Shown: piece after piece, positions 35,937-44,503 of the stretch | How positions within the stretch are numbered: position 1 is the stretch's first letter | Layout of the letters: each line of letters starts with the position of its first letter | Assembly (NCBI GenBank): GCA_040388535.1 | Contig: JAZKBR010000001.1 | Coordinates: 702,181 to 766,180 of the forward strand | Direction: 5' to 3' | Length of the DNA: 64,000 bases | From: Gemmatimonadota bacterium | Lineage (GTDB): Bacteria > Gemmatimonadota > Gemmatimonadetes > Gemmatimonadales > GWC2-71-9 | Made by a program: the position numbers and the translations under genes | Notes under the pieces: model-generated | The model's input: the letters and a program-made list of their open reading frames with translations, nothing else | Told to the model about the DNA's origin: nothing | The model's database searches: none

Positions 35937-37670
35937 CTACATCCGCCCTTCGACGATGGTGGCGAGTTCCCCCACCGCAACGAAGGGGAGCCCGGGAGAC
36001 GCGTCGAGCCCCACGAGCAGGACCGGCAATCCTGAATCCATCAGGACCCAGCCGTTATTGGTCCAACGGAACGCCTCACCGTGCGCTCCCACGATGTAGG
36101 TGTGCTCCGCCACTCCGCGCACCGCACGCACTGCGTCCACGAAGGGGGGTGGCAGCACCAGCCACTCGTTGCCAGTCCAGTGCAATACCGTGCCATCTTC
36201 GCCGACAATCCAGACATCGCGCGACGAGCGACTCCACACGCCGCGAAGGAGGGCGTTGCTCGGCACCGTGACGCGCTGCCAGCGTCCTCCATCGAAGTGC
36301 AAAGCCGTGCCACTGTCGCCGACGGCCCAGACGTCGTTCCAGCTGGTACCCCAGACGTGCCGAAGGAAGTTCGTGGTCGGGGTACCGAGCTTCCGCCACG
36401 CGCCGCCTTCATATGCCAGCGCGGTGCCTTCGGCACCTACGATCATCGCGCGACCATCGGGAGCCCACCACACCGAACGAAGCAGCCCGGAATAGGGCGA
36501 CGCTTCGCGTTGCCAGTTGAGCCCATCGAACCGCAAGATGGTACCGCTATCTCCCACGACGAGACGCGCACTCGAGGAAGGTCCCGCGATGCCATAGAGC
36601 GATGCCGTGGTCGGCAACGACGCTGCTTCCCAGATACCGGCACTGTTGCGGGCGTAGGCGAGACCACCTTGCCCCACGGCGAGCGCGCGACCATCCGCCG
36701 GCGCGTGAACCGCGTAGAGCACGCCACCTTCGAGTGTCGGCCGCCAGCCCGCGCGATCATCGAGCACCGTGCCGAACCATCCCGCAGCGAAGCGCCGGCC
36801 ACCCGCGCCGGTGATCGCTCGCAGGTTTTCACGCGGCGATGCCGTGGGAACGATGCTCCAGGTCACTCCGTCGCCCGACAGCAATCGCCCGCCGTCACCA
36901 GCAGCGTAGAAGCGGCCCGCTCCATCACTCCACACGGCGAAGAGTGTCAGGCCGGTGGGTGACGGCACCTTTCGCCAGATATTGTTCTCGCGCACCACGA
37001 TGGTCCCGGCTCGCCCCACTGCCACGATTCGTCCGGCGCCGTCGCCGGCGACCGCAAAGAGTCCCTCGGTCGTAGGTGAAGCCACCGCACGCCACGACCC
37101 TGTGGTGCAGCATTCGAGAATGACACCGCCCTGGCCAACGGCCACGAGAGCATCTTCGCTGGTGCCCCAGATCCCCCAGATCTCGGCGGGTAGCGGCGTC
37201 GGCATCAGCGCCCAGCGTCCATTCGTCCGGCGCATGATGGCGCCGCCATTCCCGACGGCCCAGACGCGATCGCGATCGAGTCCCCAGACATCGAGCCAGG
37301 TTACCCCCGGCAGCAAGGGCTCGCCTTCCCAGGCGGTGCCAACTCGATGAAAGAGGTTGCCCGCACTCCCGACGGCGAGCAGGTCGGTGGTGTCGGCGCC
37401 CCAGATTCCGGTAATCGTTTCGCCGGTCTCGATCGATTCCGAACGCCAGGAAGTGCCATCCCACGACAGGATCACACCGGCCTGTCCGCCGACCCAGAGA
37501 CGTGTCGCCGACGCGGCCCACGCTGCAAGCAGCGAGACGTTCGTCGGGCCGTTGCGGATGGCGGCGATTTCAGTGACCGGGGTGGTAGCTGGAGGCGTCG
37601 GTGCAACTGCGTCACTGCTGCAGGCCGCCAGAAGCGCGAGGGCGGCAAGGAGGGGGGTACCCGGCTTCAC
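35937..37670 (-). CDS. Beta-propeller lipoprotein
   Basis: A 577-residue predicted lipoprotein (signal MKPGTPLLAALALLAAC, lipobox Cys). The mature protein is built of about ten repeats of roughly 45-50 residues with the pattern (GIWG...D.LAVG..G.I...DG..W), for example GIWGADTTDLLAVGSAGN and GVWSRSSRDVWIVGEDGT. This is a beta-propeller of the photosystem-II-assembly or WD40-like type, probably for protein or ligand binding on the cell surface. No catalytic residues are visible. It overlaps the VanZ-like gene by 4 bp upstream. Confidence 0.8.
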   Translation of the reverse strand: MKPGTPLLAALALLAACSSDAVAPTPPATTPVTEIAAIRNGPTNVSLLAAWAASATRLWVGGQAGVILSWDGTSWRSESIETGETITGIWGADTTDLLAVGSAGNLFHRVGTAWEGEPLLPGVTWLDVWGLDRDRVWAVGNGGAIMRRTNGRWALMPTPLPAEIWGIWGTSEDALVAVGQGGVILECCTTGSWRAVASPTTEGLFAVAGDGAGRIVAVGRAGTIVVRENNIWRKVPSPTGLTLFAVWSDGAGRFYAAGDGGRLLSGDGVTWSIVPTASPRENLRAITGAGGRRFAAGWFGTVLDDRAGWRPTLEGGVLYAVHAPADGRALAVGQGGLAYARNSAGIWEAASLPTTASLYGIAGPSSSARLVVGDSGTILRFDGLNWQREASPYSGLLRSVWWAPDGRAMIVGAEGTALAYEGGAWRKLGTPTTNFLRHVWGTSWNDVWAVGDSGTALHFDGGRWQRVTVPSNALLRGVWSRSSRDVWIVGEDGTVLHWTGNEWLVLPPPFVDAVRAVRGVAEHTYIVGAHGEAFRWTNNGWVLMDSGLPVLLVGLDASPGLPFVAVGELATIVEGRM

Positions 37671-38719
37671 TCTCCAGCTGCCTCCGCTCGACCGAGCAAC
37701 GCGAGGATGTGCGCCCGCTGGAATGCATAGAGGAGCGCACCGAAGGCGGTGGCCGCGAGTGTGACGACGAGGGCCGCGACGTCACGTGGCGCCTCGTTGA
37801 ACCGCGTCAGCACAGCGAAGAGGAGGGCGGCGACCAGCATCGGTGCGAGCATCGTGCGCGGCAGCAGTTCTTCACGACGACCACGCCATTCGGCGACGAG
37901 ATACCCCAGCAGTGTGAAGCCGGCGCCGCGCTCGAGCCAGCGGAGGATGGTGACGCGGGCGATCTCGCCACTCCCGGCGTGATAGAGCTCACCACCACTC
38001 CGCGCGAGTGCCGTCAGGTAGAGCACGACGAGCGGCAGCAACAGCCGGACGACCTGGGGCTCAAGTCGACGATCGTGTCGTACGGCGCCGCGCCAAAGGA
38101 GCCGTGCCGCGAAGGTGACCAGCACCACCAGTAGCGCGCCGGTCAGGACGGCGGTGGGAGCTGCACGCATTGCTGGAATCGCCCCGAGCAGGTACCAGAA
38201 GATCGCCGCGACGCCGAGCCCGGCAGAGAACACGTGCTCGCGTCCTTCGAGCTCCGCCTGACCGGTGCTATCACTCGCCGCGACCGCCGCGAGGGCGAGT
38301 GCACCAGCACTCACCAGCGGCACCAGCGCCCAGAGCCGGTCCGGTGAGCCACCGGTGGCCAGCCCGTCGAGCCACATCAGCGGAACCAGCAGGTAGACAA
38401 ACCCCATCAGCGGCAGGTCGAGCAGCAGCCGCCCGATCAGCGTGCGCCCCTCGCCGAGTCTGCGACCCACCAGGTCGGAGAGGAAAGCACCGCTCCAGGC
38501 ACCGAGCCCGTTGGCGGCCAGGTCACTTGCGGTCGAGTAACGCGGCGCCAGGAAGAGCTGCGCCGTTTCAATCGAGCCGCTCAGCAACAACCCCGCGAGC
38601 AGCACCACGATGGTGCTCCCGCGCGAGAGGGCCGGAATGCGCCGGGCAATGAAGCCGAACGGCAGGAAGAGGACGATGTTCAGCAGCAGATCGCTCAGCC
38701 AGCCGGTATCCAGCACCAT
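37667..38719 (-). CDS. VanZ-like membrane protein
   Basis: A polytopic membrane protein whose start region matches the VanZ-like family: LLNIVLFLPFGFIARR, then SIETAQLFLAPRYSTASDLAANGLGAWSG. The C-terminal part has several further helices. ATG 38719 gives 350 residues but begins at helix 2. In frame upstream, with no stop until 38864, are a first helix and the family-typical APFQFQVP. The real start is therefore earlier, perhaps CTG 38818 or ATC 38854, since no ATG, GTG or TTG is available. Function in this context is unknown; VanZ proper gives teicoplanin resistance. Confidence 0.75.
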   Translation of the reverse strand: MVLDTGWLSDLLLNIVLFLPFGFIARRIPALSRGSTIVVLLAGLLLSGSIETAQLFLAPRYSTASDLAANGLGAWSGAFLSDLVGRRLGEGRTLIGRLLLDLPLMGFVYLLVPLMWLDGLATGGSPDRLWALVPLVSAGALALAAVAASDSTGQAELEGREHVFSAGLGVAAIFWYLLGAIPAMRAAPTAVLTGALLVVLVTFAARLLWRGAVRHDRRLEPQVVRLLLPLVVLYLTALARSGGELYHAGSGEIARVTILRWLERGAGFTLLGYLVAEWRGRREELLPRTMLAPMLVAALLFAVLTRFNEAPRDVAALVVTLAATAFGALLYAFQRAHILALLGRAEAAGE

Positions 38720-38933
38720 CCACGAGGCGTGGAAGACCGCCGGAACCTGGAACTGGAACGGCGCGAGCGTGATGGCGCCGACGACCAGCGCGAGGTAGCC
38801 GGTGAGGAGGAGGCCCAGACGGCGGCCGGTGCGGAAGGCGAGGAGGTCGGTGATCCGGGAAAGCTACGAGGAAATCGGCCGGTCCGGGCGCAGGAGGACT
38901 CCCGCACGGTCAGCCACTGGACAGCAAGATACC

Positions 38934-38962
38934 TTGACGATATGATTGTGATATCACTTCTA
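38934..38962 (+). promoter_or_regulatory. Promoter-like site with GTGATATCAC palindrome
   Basis: TTGACG (38934-38939) could be a -35 box for the SPFH gene. A perfect 10-bp palindrome, GTGATATCAC (38948-38957), lies where a repressor would block the promoter, and a second GATAT lies just upstream. The -10 position is poor (CTTCTA). The ribbon-helix-helix protein encoded downstream is a candidate ligand; this is an inference. Confidence 0.4.
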
Positions 38963-38975
38963 CTGGAAGGGTTCC

Positions 38976-39845
38976 ATGGTACGTGAAATCGAACGGAATG
39001 CGGTCAACGGTCTGGTGGTGCAGGTCGCCCTCCTCGCCGGGTATGCCGCCGTTGGCTACACCTTCTTCACCGGGGCCGAGAGCCAGAATCCCGCCATCAT
39101 CATTCCCGCGATGATCGCCTTCGTGCTGCTGATGATCATCCAGGGCGGCATCTTCTCGGTGCAGCCGAATCAGGCACGAGTGCTGACGCTGTTCGGCACC
39201 TATGTCGGGTCGGTGAAGACGTCGGGCCTCTGGTGGGCCAACCCCTTCTACAAGAAGCAGGCGATCTCGCTCCGGGTCCGGAACTTCGAGACCGCCAAGC
39301 TCAAGGTGAACGACAACGGTTCCAACCCGATCGAGATCGGGGCGATTGTCGTGTGGCAGGTCGTCGATTCGGCCGAGGCGCTGTTCGAGGTCGACAACTA
39401 CGAGGACTACGTCCGGGTCCAGAGCGAGTCGGCCGTGCGATCACTCGCGACGCAATACCCGTATGACTCCAACAGCGACGAAGTCCGGTCGCTGAGTCAC
39501 AATGCCGCCGACATCTCCGACCAACTCGCCAGCGAAGTCCAGGCGCGGTTGTCGAAGGCCGGGATGAAAGTGCTCGAGGCGCGGCTGGCGCACCTGGCGT
39601 ATGCGCCGGAAATCGCCAACGCGATGCTTCGACGTCAGCAGGCGAGTGCCATCATTGCGGCGCGGACGTTGATCGTCGAAGGTGCCGTATCGATGGTCGA
39701 CATGGCGCTCAAGCTGATTGACGAGAAGGGGATGGTGAAGCTGGACGAGGAGCGCAAGGCGGCGATGGTGTCGAACCTGCTGGTCACGCTCTGCGCCGAA
39801 CAGCCGATGCAGCCGGTGGTGAACACCGGTTCGCTCTACACCTGA
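38976..39845 (+). CDS. SPFH/Band 7 domain membrane protein
   Basis: A 289-residue protein with two N-terminal membrane segments (about residues 13-30 and 41-60) and an SPFH (stomatin/prohibitin-like) domain beginning SVQPNQARVLTLFGTYVGSV. The helical C-terminal part contains LAYAPEIANAMLRRQQASAI, the usual oligomerisation region. Such proteins form membrane microdomain rings and protect envelope proteins. GGAAGGG lies upstream of ATG 38976. An Arc-like DNA-binding gene follows 7 bp later, an arrangement I have often seen with this family. Confidence 0.92.
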   Translation: MVREIERNAVNGLVVQVALLAGYAAVGYTFFTGAESQNPAIIIPAMIAFVLLMIIQGGIFSVQPNQARVLTLFGTYVGSVKTSGLWWANPFYKKQAISLRVRNFETAKLKVNDNGSNPIEIGAIVVWQVVDSAEALFEVDNYEDYVRVQSESAVRSLATQYPYDSNSDEVRSLSHNAADISDQLASEVQARLSKAGMKVLEARLAHLAYAPEIANAMLRRQQASAIIAARTLIVEGAVSMVDMALKLIDEKGMVKLDEERKAAMVSNLLVTLCAEQPMQPVVNTGSLYT

Positions 39846-39852
39846 GTCTGAT

Positions 39853-40050
39853 GTGAGCGAGCGCAAGTCGCTTCTCCTCCGCCTCGACCCAGGGCTTCAC
39901 ACCGCGATGCAGCGGTGGGCGGCGGACGACTTGCGCTCGCTCAATGCCCAGATCGAATTCCTGCTTCGGCGAGCGCTGCGCGAGTCCGGGCGCAGCGCTG
40001 CCGAAAGCGATCGAGGAGAGCCCGATATCAGCTCGGCGGAATCTCCTTGA
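39853..40050 (+). CDS. Arc-type ribbon-helix-helix protein
   Basis: A 65-residue protein starting at GTG 39853. KSLLLRLDPGLHTAMQRWAADD followed by LRSLNAQIEFLLRRALRE is the beta-strand / helix / helix of an Arc/MetJ-type DNA-binding dimer. It is co-transcribed with the SPFH gene, with a 7-bp gap. It may regulate its own operon by binding the palindrome at 38948, which is an inference. It is not paired with a visible toxin. The last 23 bp overlap the convergent DUF3761 gene. Confidence 0.85.
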   Translation: MSERKSLLLRLDPGLHTAMQRWAADDLRSLNAQIEFLLRRALRESGRSAAESDRGEPDISSAESP

Positions 40051-40633
40051 GCCACTGCTTCACGCCACCATGACTCGAGCAGCTGCCGCTACGGTGCTGG
40101 CTCTGCGAATAGGTCCCATCGTTGCAGAGGGCGCTGGCGCCAGCCGGTGATCCGGGAATTGCCCGGGTCGGCACCTGGGGCGCGGCCGTTGGCGCGGCGC
40201 GGGACGATGGCGTCGCCCGCGGCGGAGCCGGGGTCGGCGCCGGCGCTGCAGTGGCCGCACCGAACCATTCCTTCACACCACCATGATTCGAGCACGCGCC
40301 GCTCTTGCTCTTCGCGGCCGTGGTCGTGCCGTCCGCGCAGCGGCCAGTCGCGTTCGCCGCAGCGGTCGTCGGTGCCATTCTCGCCGCCGGGGTTGCAGGC
40401 GCCGAACTGCGAGGCGATGGTGTCGCCTTGGGTGGCGTCGCCGCCGCAGTAGCCGCGGGACCGTACCACTCTTTCACACCACCATGATTCGAGCAGGCGC
40501 CGCTCTTGCTCTTGGCGCTGGTGCTGGTGCCGTCACCGCACTTGCCGGTGGCACCGGCAGTCGCCTGAGCGGCAAGGGGTGCTGCGGCGAGAAAGAGGCC
40601 GAGCACAAGGGCGGACATTCGGGAATGCGACAC
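40028..40633 (-). CDS. Secreted protein with three DUF3761-type repeats
   Basis: A 201-residue protein with a signal peptide ending near AAQA. It has three copies of a roughly 27-residue module with two Cys and a His, in the pattern C-x-DGT-x..-SGxCSxHGG-V-K-x-W (for example GACSNHGGVKEWYG, then ...KEWFG, then ...KQWL), separated by Pro/Ala-rich linkers. This is the DUF3761 motif. The first two modules are nearly identical at the DNA level, which points to recent internal duplication. Each module probably forms a disulfide. It overlaps the convergent RHH gene by 23 bp. Confidence 0.85.
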   Translation of the reverse strand: MSHSRMSALVLGLFLAAAPLAAQATAGATGKCGDGTSTSAKSKSGACSNHGGVKEWYGPAATAAATPPKATPSPRSSAPATPAARMAPTTAAANATGRCADGTTTAAKSKSGACSNHGGVKEWFGAATAAPAPTPAPPRATPSSRAAPTAAPQVPTRAIPGSPAGASALCNDGTYSQSQHRSGSCSSHGGVKQWLKEIPPS

Positions 40634-40769
40634 GGGATTCTCCAGGGCGAGGAAACGGGGCGGAGCGTCGCGGGGGACGAACCTCCGCCCTAAGGACGTA
40701 CACCCCGAAAGGCGAACCCGTCAATGGCGGCGGGTTACTTTCCGACGCCAACCTCGACACGAGCAAACC

Positions 40770-42623
40770 ATGAAAACCGACGCCCGGCGCCTGGAGCGCC
40801 TGCGGGTCGACATCTTTGCCCAACCCGACGACCTCGCTCGCGCGGTGGCAGAGCGGATCGCCGCCCTTATCCGCGAGCGAACCGCCTCCGGGCTCCCCTG
40901 CGTCCTCGGCCTTGCCACCGGCTCCACCCCCGTCGGGGTGTACCACGAACTGGTCCGGATGCACCGCGATGAAGGGCTGTCGTTTCGGGGTGTGACGACC
41001 TTCAACCTCGACGAATACTGGCCGATGTCGCCAGACTCGATTCACAGCTACCACCGTTTCATGCGCGAGCATCTCTTCGACCTGGTCGATCTCGACCCGG
41101 CCCGCACCCACCTTCCGCCGGGCGAAGGGTCGCGTGATCAGGTGGCCGATGCCTGCGCCGCCTACGAGACTGCGATTCGGGCCGCCGGCGGCATTGATCT
41201 CCAGCTGCTCGGCATCGGCAAGACCGGCCATATCGGCTTCAACGAACCGGGCTCGGGCGCCGACTCGCGCACTCGGCTCATCACGCTCGACACGCTCACC
41301 CGTCGCGACGCCGCCGCCGATTTCTTCGGGGAGCAGAACGTGCCGCGCGAGGCGATCACGATGGGTGTCGCCTCCATTCTCGAGGCGCGCGAGATCTGCC
41401 TCCTCGCGACCGGCGAGCACAAGGCAACCATTCTGCGCCGCGCCATCGAGGGTGAGATCGACCATCAGGTGGCGGCGACCTTCCTGCAACGGCACCAGAG
41501 CGTCACGGTCTACTGCGACAGTGCGGCCGCCGCCGAACTGACTCGCATCGCGACGCCGTGGCTTGTGGACGAAGTGGCCTGGACCACCGAGCTTGCGATT
41601 CGCGCCGTGACATGGCTTTCGCGCAGCGTGGGCCGCGCGATCCTCAAGCTCACCGAGAGCGACTACATCGAGCACCACCTCGCATCGCTTCTGTCGCTCT
41701 ACGGCGCACCGGGCGTGGTGAACGGACTGGTCTTCAACGCCCTCGGCGCGAAGATCCGTGGCCGATCGAAGCTTCCGCGTCAGCAGAAGGTGATCTGTTT
41801 CTCACCGCACCCCGACGATGACGTCATCTCCGCCGGCGGCATCCTGCGCAAGCTCACCCTCAATGAGAACCACATCGTCGTTGCCTACATGACGAGCGGC
41901 AATATTGCCGTCTTCGATCACGACGTGCTCCGCTATGTCGATGTGCTCGAGCGCCTCGCGGCGGACGAACATCTTGGTCGTCGCAATGTCGATACGCTGG
42001 CAGCGCGAGTCCGGAAATTCCTCGCCGCCAAGGCGCCAGGAGAAGTCGATATCCCCGAAGTGCTCGACCTCAAGCGGATCATTCGCGAGGCCGAGGCCGT
42101 GAGTGGCATCGAGACGATCGGGCTGCATCGCGAGAACGCCCGTTTCCTCAACCTGCCGTTCTATCGCACCGGCAAGGTGAAGAAGGACCCGGTCGGTCCG
42201 GCGGATGTCGCGGTGGTGCGCGCCCTGCTCGAGTCGGAGCGTCCCGACCTGCTGCTCGTGGCAGGCGATCTCTCCGACCCGCACGGCACCCATCGCCTCT
42301 GCAAGGACGCCATCGACCTCGCCCTCGCGGAACTCTATCCTGGTGCGGTCGGTCGACCCGACGTCTGGCTCTATCGCGGCGCGTGGCAGGAATGGCCGAT
42401 CACCGAAGCCACATGGCTGGTGCCGCTGGCACAGGAAGAATTGCGCCTCAAGATCCAGGCGATCTTCAAGCATCAGACCCAGAAGGACTCGGCACCATTT
42501 CCTGGTGCCGATGAGCGGGAATTCTGGCAGCGCGTGGAGAGTCGCAACAAGGAAACCGCGGCGATCGTCGATCGACTCGGCCTGGCCGAGTACTTCGCGA
42601 TGGAGGCCTACGTCGTCGCCTGA
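40770..42623 (+). CDS. nagB: NagB-like deaminase fused to PIG-L/LmbE deacetylase
   Basis: A 617-residue two-domain protein. Residues 1 to about 290 are the glucosamine-6-phosphate deaminase (NagB/RpiA) fold: LATGSTPVGVYHEL, NLDEYW (D81) and GIGKTGHIGFNEPGS (H154, E159). At the place of the catalytic Asp141 of E. coli NagB there is Thr152. Residues of about 340-610 are a PIG-L/LmbE-type zinc deacetylase with SPHPDDD (347-351) and SDPHGTHR. The fusion suggests successive removal of N-acetyl and amine groups from an amino-sugar phosphate. The stop overlaps the convergent HAD gene by 16 bp. Confidence 0.88.
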   Translation: MKTDARRLERLRVDIFAQPDDLARAVAERIAALIRERTASGLPCVLGLATGSTPVGVYHELVRMHRDEGLSFRGVTTFNLDEYWPMSPDSIHSYHRFMREHLFDLVDLDPARTHLPPGEGSRDQVADACAAYETAIRAAGGIDLQLLGIGKTGHIGFNEPGSGADSRTRLITLDTLTRRDAAADFFGEQNVPREAITMGVASILEAREICLLATGEHKATILRRAIEGEIDHQVAATFLQRHQSVTVYCDSAAAAELTRIATPWLVDEVAWTTELAIRAVTWLSRSVGRAILKLTESDYIEHHLASLLSLYGAPGVVNGLVFNALGAKIRGRSKLPRQQKVICFSPHPDDDVISAGGILRKLTLNENHIVVAYMTSGNIAVFDHDVLRYVDVLERLAADEHLGRRNVDTLAARVRKFLAAKAPGEVDIPEVLDLKRIIREAEAVSGIETIGLHRENARFLNLPFYRTGKVKKDPVGPADVAVVRALLESERPDLLLVAGDLSDPHGTHRLCKDAIDLALAELYPGAVGRPDVWLYRGAWQEWPITEATWLVPLAQEELRLKIQAIFKHQTQKDSAPFPGADEREFWQRVESRNKETAAIVDRLGLAEYFAMEAYVVA

Positions 42624-43321
42624 GCGGGGAGCAGGTGCAGCTGTTCGAGCAGTGCTGGCAGGTCGGCGATGCTGGCGATGAGCTGGTCGTGTGGCTGTGC
42701 CTCGAGCACCTCACGCGCGTGTCCGCCGCTGAGGACGCCGACCACCAGACCACATCGCGCCATCGTCCCTTCCTGCAGATCGGCGGCAGTGTCGCCGACC
42801 TTCGCGACAGCGGCTGCAGGAAGATCACCGGCCCCCTTCCGCAGCAATTCGATCGCATCCGGCCAGGGTCGCGCGCGTTTCACCTCATCACTTGCAACGG
42901 TGGTATTTACCGGTGAATCGGGTCCGACCCACCCCATCCGCGCGAGCACGACGTCGAGCACATCGCGGGTGAAACCAGTGGCGATCGCGACCCGGATCCC
43001 GGCGGCACGCAATGCCCGGAAGGTGTCGGTGGCGCCAGTCACTTCGCGAACGGCGGGATCATCGCGATACCAGCGTCGCATCCGCGCCGCGAAGTCGGCG
43101 TGCAATGATTCGACCCGGTCGAGAAGTTCATCGCGACCGTGGCCCTCGAGCAGGGTCCGGATGGCCGTGCGCTTGGGAAGCCCAGCCACGCCCTCGAGTG
43201 CGCCCTCGCGCAGTTCCAGACCCGCGCCAGCGAGGACCTCTCGCAAGTTCCGCCGGACGACCCCGCCACCATCATGCACCGTCGTCCCGGACAGGTCGAA
43301 GACTACCAGCCGAATTGTCAC
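42608..43321 (-). CDS. HAD phosphatase, phosphonatase-like
   Basis: A 237-residue HAD protein starting at GTG 43321. Motif I is VVFD9-L-S11-GTTV, motif II is VAIATGFTRD, and the distal acids are in VAKVGDTAADLQEG. The segment GLPK50RTAIRTLL matches the phosphonatase lysine that forms a Schiff base with phosphonoacetaldehyde, and the GTTV start is typical of PhnX-like proteins, which have Ala rather than Ser at position 11. A phosphonoacetaldehyde hydrolase or related phosphatase is likely. No phosphonate uptake genes are near. The end overlaps the fusion gene by 16 bp. Confidence 0.75.
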   Translation of the reverse strand: MTIRLVVFDLSGTTVHDGGGVVRRNLREVLAGAGLELREGALEGVAGLPKRTAIRTLLEGHGRDELLDRVESLHADFAARMRRWYRDDPAVREVTGATDTFRALRAAGIRVAIATGFTRDVLDVVLARMGWVGPDSPVNTTVASDEVKRARPWPDAIELLRKGAGDLPAAAVAKVGDTAADLQEGTMARCGLVVGVLSGGHAREVLEAQPHDQLIASIADLPALLEQLHLLPAQATT

Positions 43322-43422
43322 GCAGGCTCCCTGTTCTGGCGCATTGGCGCTCCTCTGGCGGACACGATAGCTTCCCCGGCAGCAGCGGATCAACTTACCC
43401 CGAAGCAGGAAGGCGGTGGGAG

Positions 43423-44016
43423 ATGAGCGAAGTTCTCGGAACGGTGATGGCTGAGCTCGATCGTCCTGGCGCGCTCGCGAGCATCGCCGCCAAGCTCGGA
43501 GTCGATGAGACCCAGGCTCGGCAGGCCGTGGAGAGTGCCCTTCCCGTGCTCCTGGGCGGTCTCGCTCGCAACGCGCAGAATGGCGAAGGTGCATCCTCGC
43601 TGCTCGCCGCACTCGACAAGGACCACGACGGTTCGGTACTCGACGACATCGGCGACCTGCTCAGCTCGGGCGGCGGAGCCGCTGGGAGCGGGATTCTCGG
43701 CCACATCTTCGGCGACCGTCAGGGACAGGTGCAGGATGGGCTCGGCCAGGCGACTGGAATCGGCGGTCAGGGGATGGGCCAGCTACTCTCCATGCTCGCG
43801 CCGCTGGTGATGGGCGCGCTCGGCCGCGTCAAGAATCAGGGCGGGCTCGATGCCGACGGCCTCCAGCAAACCCTCAACCGCGAAGGGGCGGCGATCACCG
43901 CGAACGCGCCCGGGCTGATGCAGGGGATGATGCGACTGCTCGATCGGAACCAGGATGGCTCGGCCCTCGACGACATCGCCGGCATGGTCGGCGGACTCTT
44001 TCGCAAACCCTCTTGA
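43423..44016 (+). CDS. DUF937 domain protein
   Basis: A 197-residue protein of the DUF937 family (YidB-like). The N-terminal helices read LGVDETQARQAVESALPVLLGGLARNAQ. Gly-rich helical blocks follow (GGGAAGSGILGHIFG, GMGQLLSMLAPLVMGALG). Two segments DHDGSVLDDIGDLLSS and NQDGSALDDIAGMVGG resemble each other and EF-hand-like Asp loops, as is common in this family. Function is unknown. ATG 43423 has GGTGGGAG upstream. The gene is divergent from the phosphonatase-like gene across 101 bp. Confidence 0.85.
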   Translation: MSEVLGTVMAELDRPGALASIAAKLGVDETQARQAVESALPVLLGGLARNAQNGEGASSLLAALDKDHDGSVLDDIGDLLSSGGGAAGSGILGHIFGDRQGQVQDGLGQATGIGGQGMGQLLSMLAPLVMGALGRVKNQGGLDADGLQQTLNREGAAITANAPGLMQGMMRLLDRNQDGSALDDIAGMVGGLFRKPS

Positions 44017-44044
44017 CCCACTGACCTCAGGAATTCGACTTCCC

Positions 44045-44503
44045 ATGCACACGCGCTCACGTCTCTTCTCACTGGCACTCCTCGCCGCGCTCGCCGCCTG
44101 CGGCAAGACGGATTCTCCCGAAGCTGCTGCCGACAGCCTGCTCGCGGCCGCCCCGGTGGTCCCCAAGACTCCGCATGTGGTGGGCTTCGACATCGGCCGG
44201 CAGATCGATTCGACCGGCCGGCTCACCGGCGGCACCACCGACAAATTCGCAGCGGGCGACACGATCGTCGTTTCGATTCGTGCGCAGTTCACCAAGGATG
44301 GCGATGAGGTGAGTGGCCGCCTGCGGAAAGGCACGCAGATGATCGACTCGCTCGGCGTCAAGCTGACCGCCCCCGATTCGACCGGCTTCTCGATCGTCTC
44401 GCTACGGTTCGCGCAGGCCAGGGCGTGGGCGCCCGGCCTCTATCAGGTCGAGACGTTCCTCGGCTCCGCTTCCCAGGGCATCAAGGAGATCACGGTACAC
44501 TAG
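44045..44503 (+). CDS. Lipoprotein, unknown
   Basis: A 152-residue predicted lipoprotein. The signal MHTRSRLFSLALLAALAAC ends in a lipobox Cys. The body has a linker (DSPEAAADSLLAAAP) and a compact beta domain (TDKFAAGDTIVVSIRAQF, TGFSIVSLRFAQARAWAPGLY). This shape resembles an Ig-like extracellular domain, but I recognise no family. It starts 28 bp after the DUF937 gene on the same strand and overlaps the convergent MgtC gene by 14 bp. Confidence 0.75.
   Translation: MHTRSRLFSLALLAALAACGKTDSPEAAADSLLAAAPVVPKTPHVVGFDIGRQIDSTGRLTGGTTDKFAAGDTIVVSIRAQFTKDGDEVSGRLRKGTQMIDSLGVKLTAPDSTGFSIVSLRFAQARAWAPGLYQVETFLGSASQGIKEITVH

Noticed and set aside
39853..40050. Antitoxin of a toxin-antitoxin pair
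   Set aside because: No toxin-like gene adjoins it; the neighbour is an SPFH protein and the convergent gene is a secreted repeat protein.
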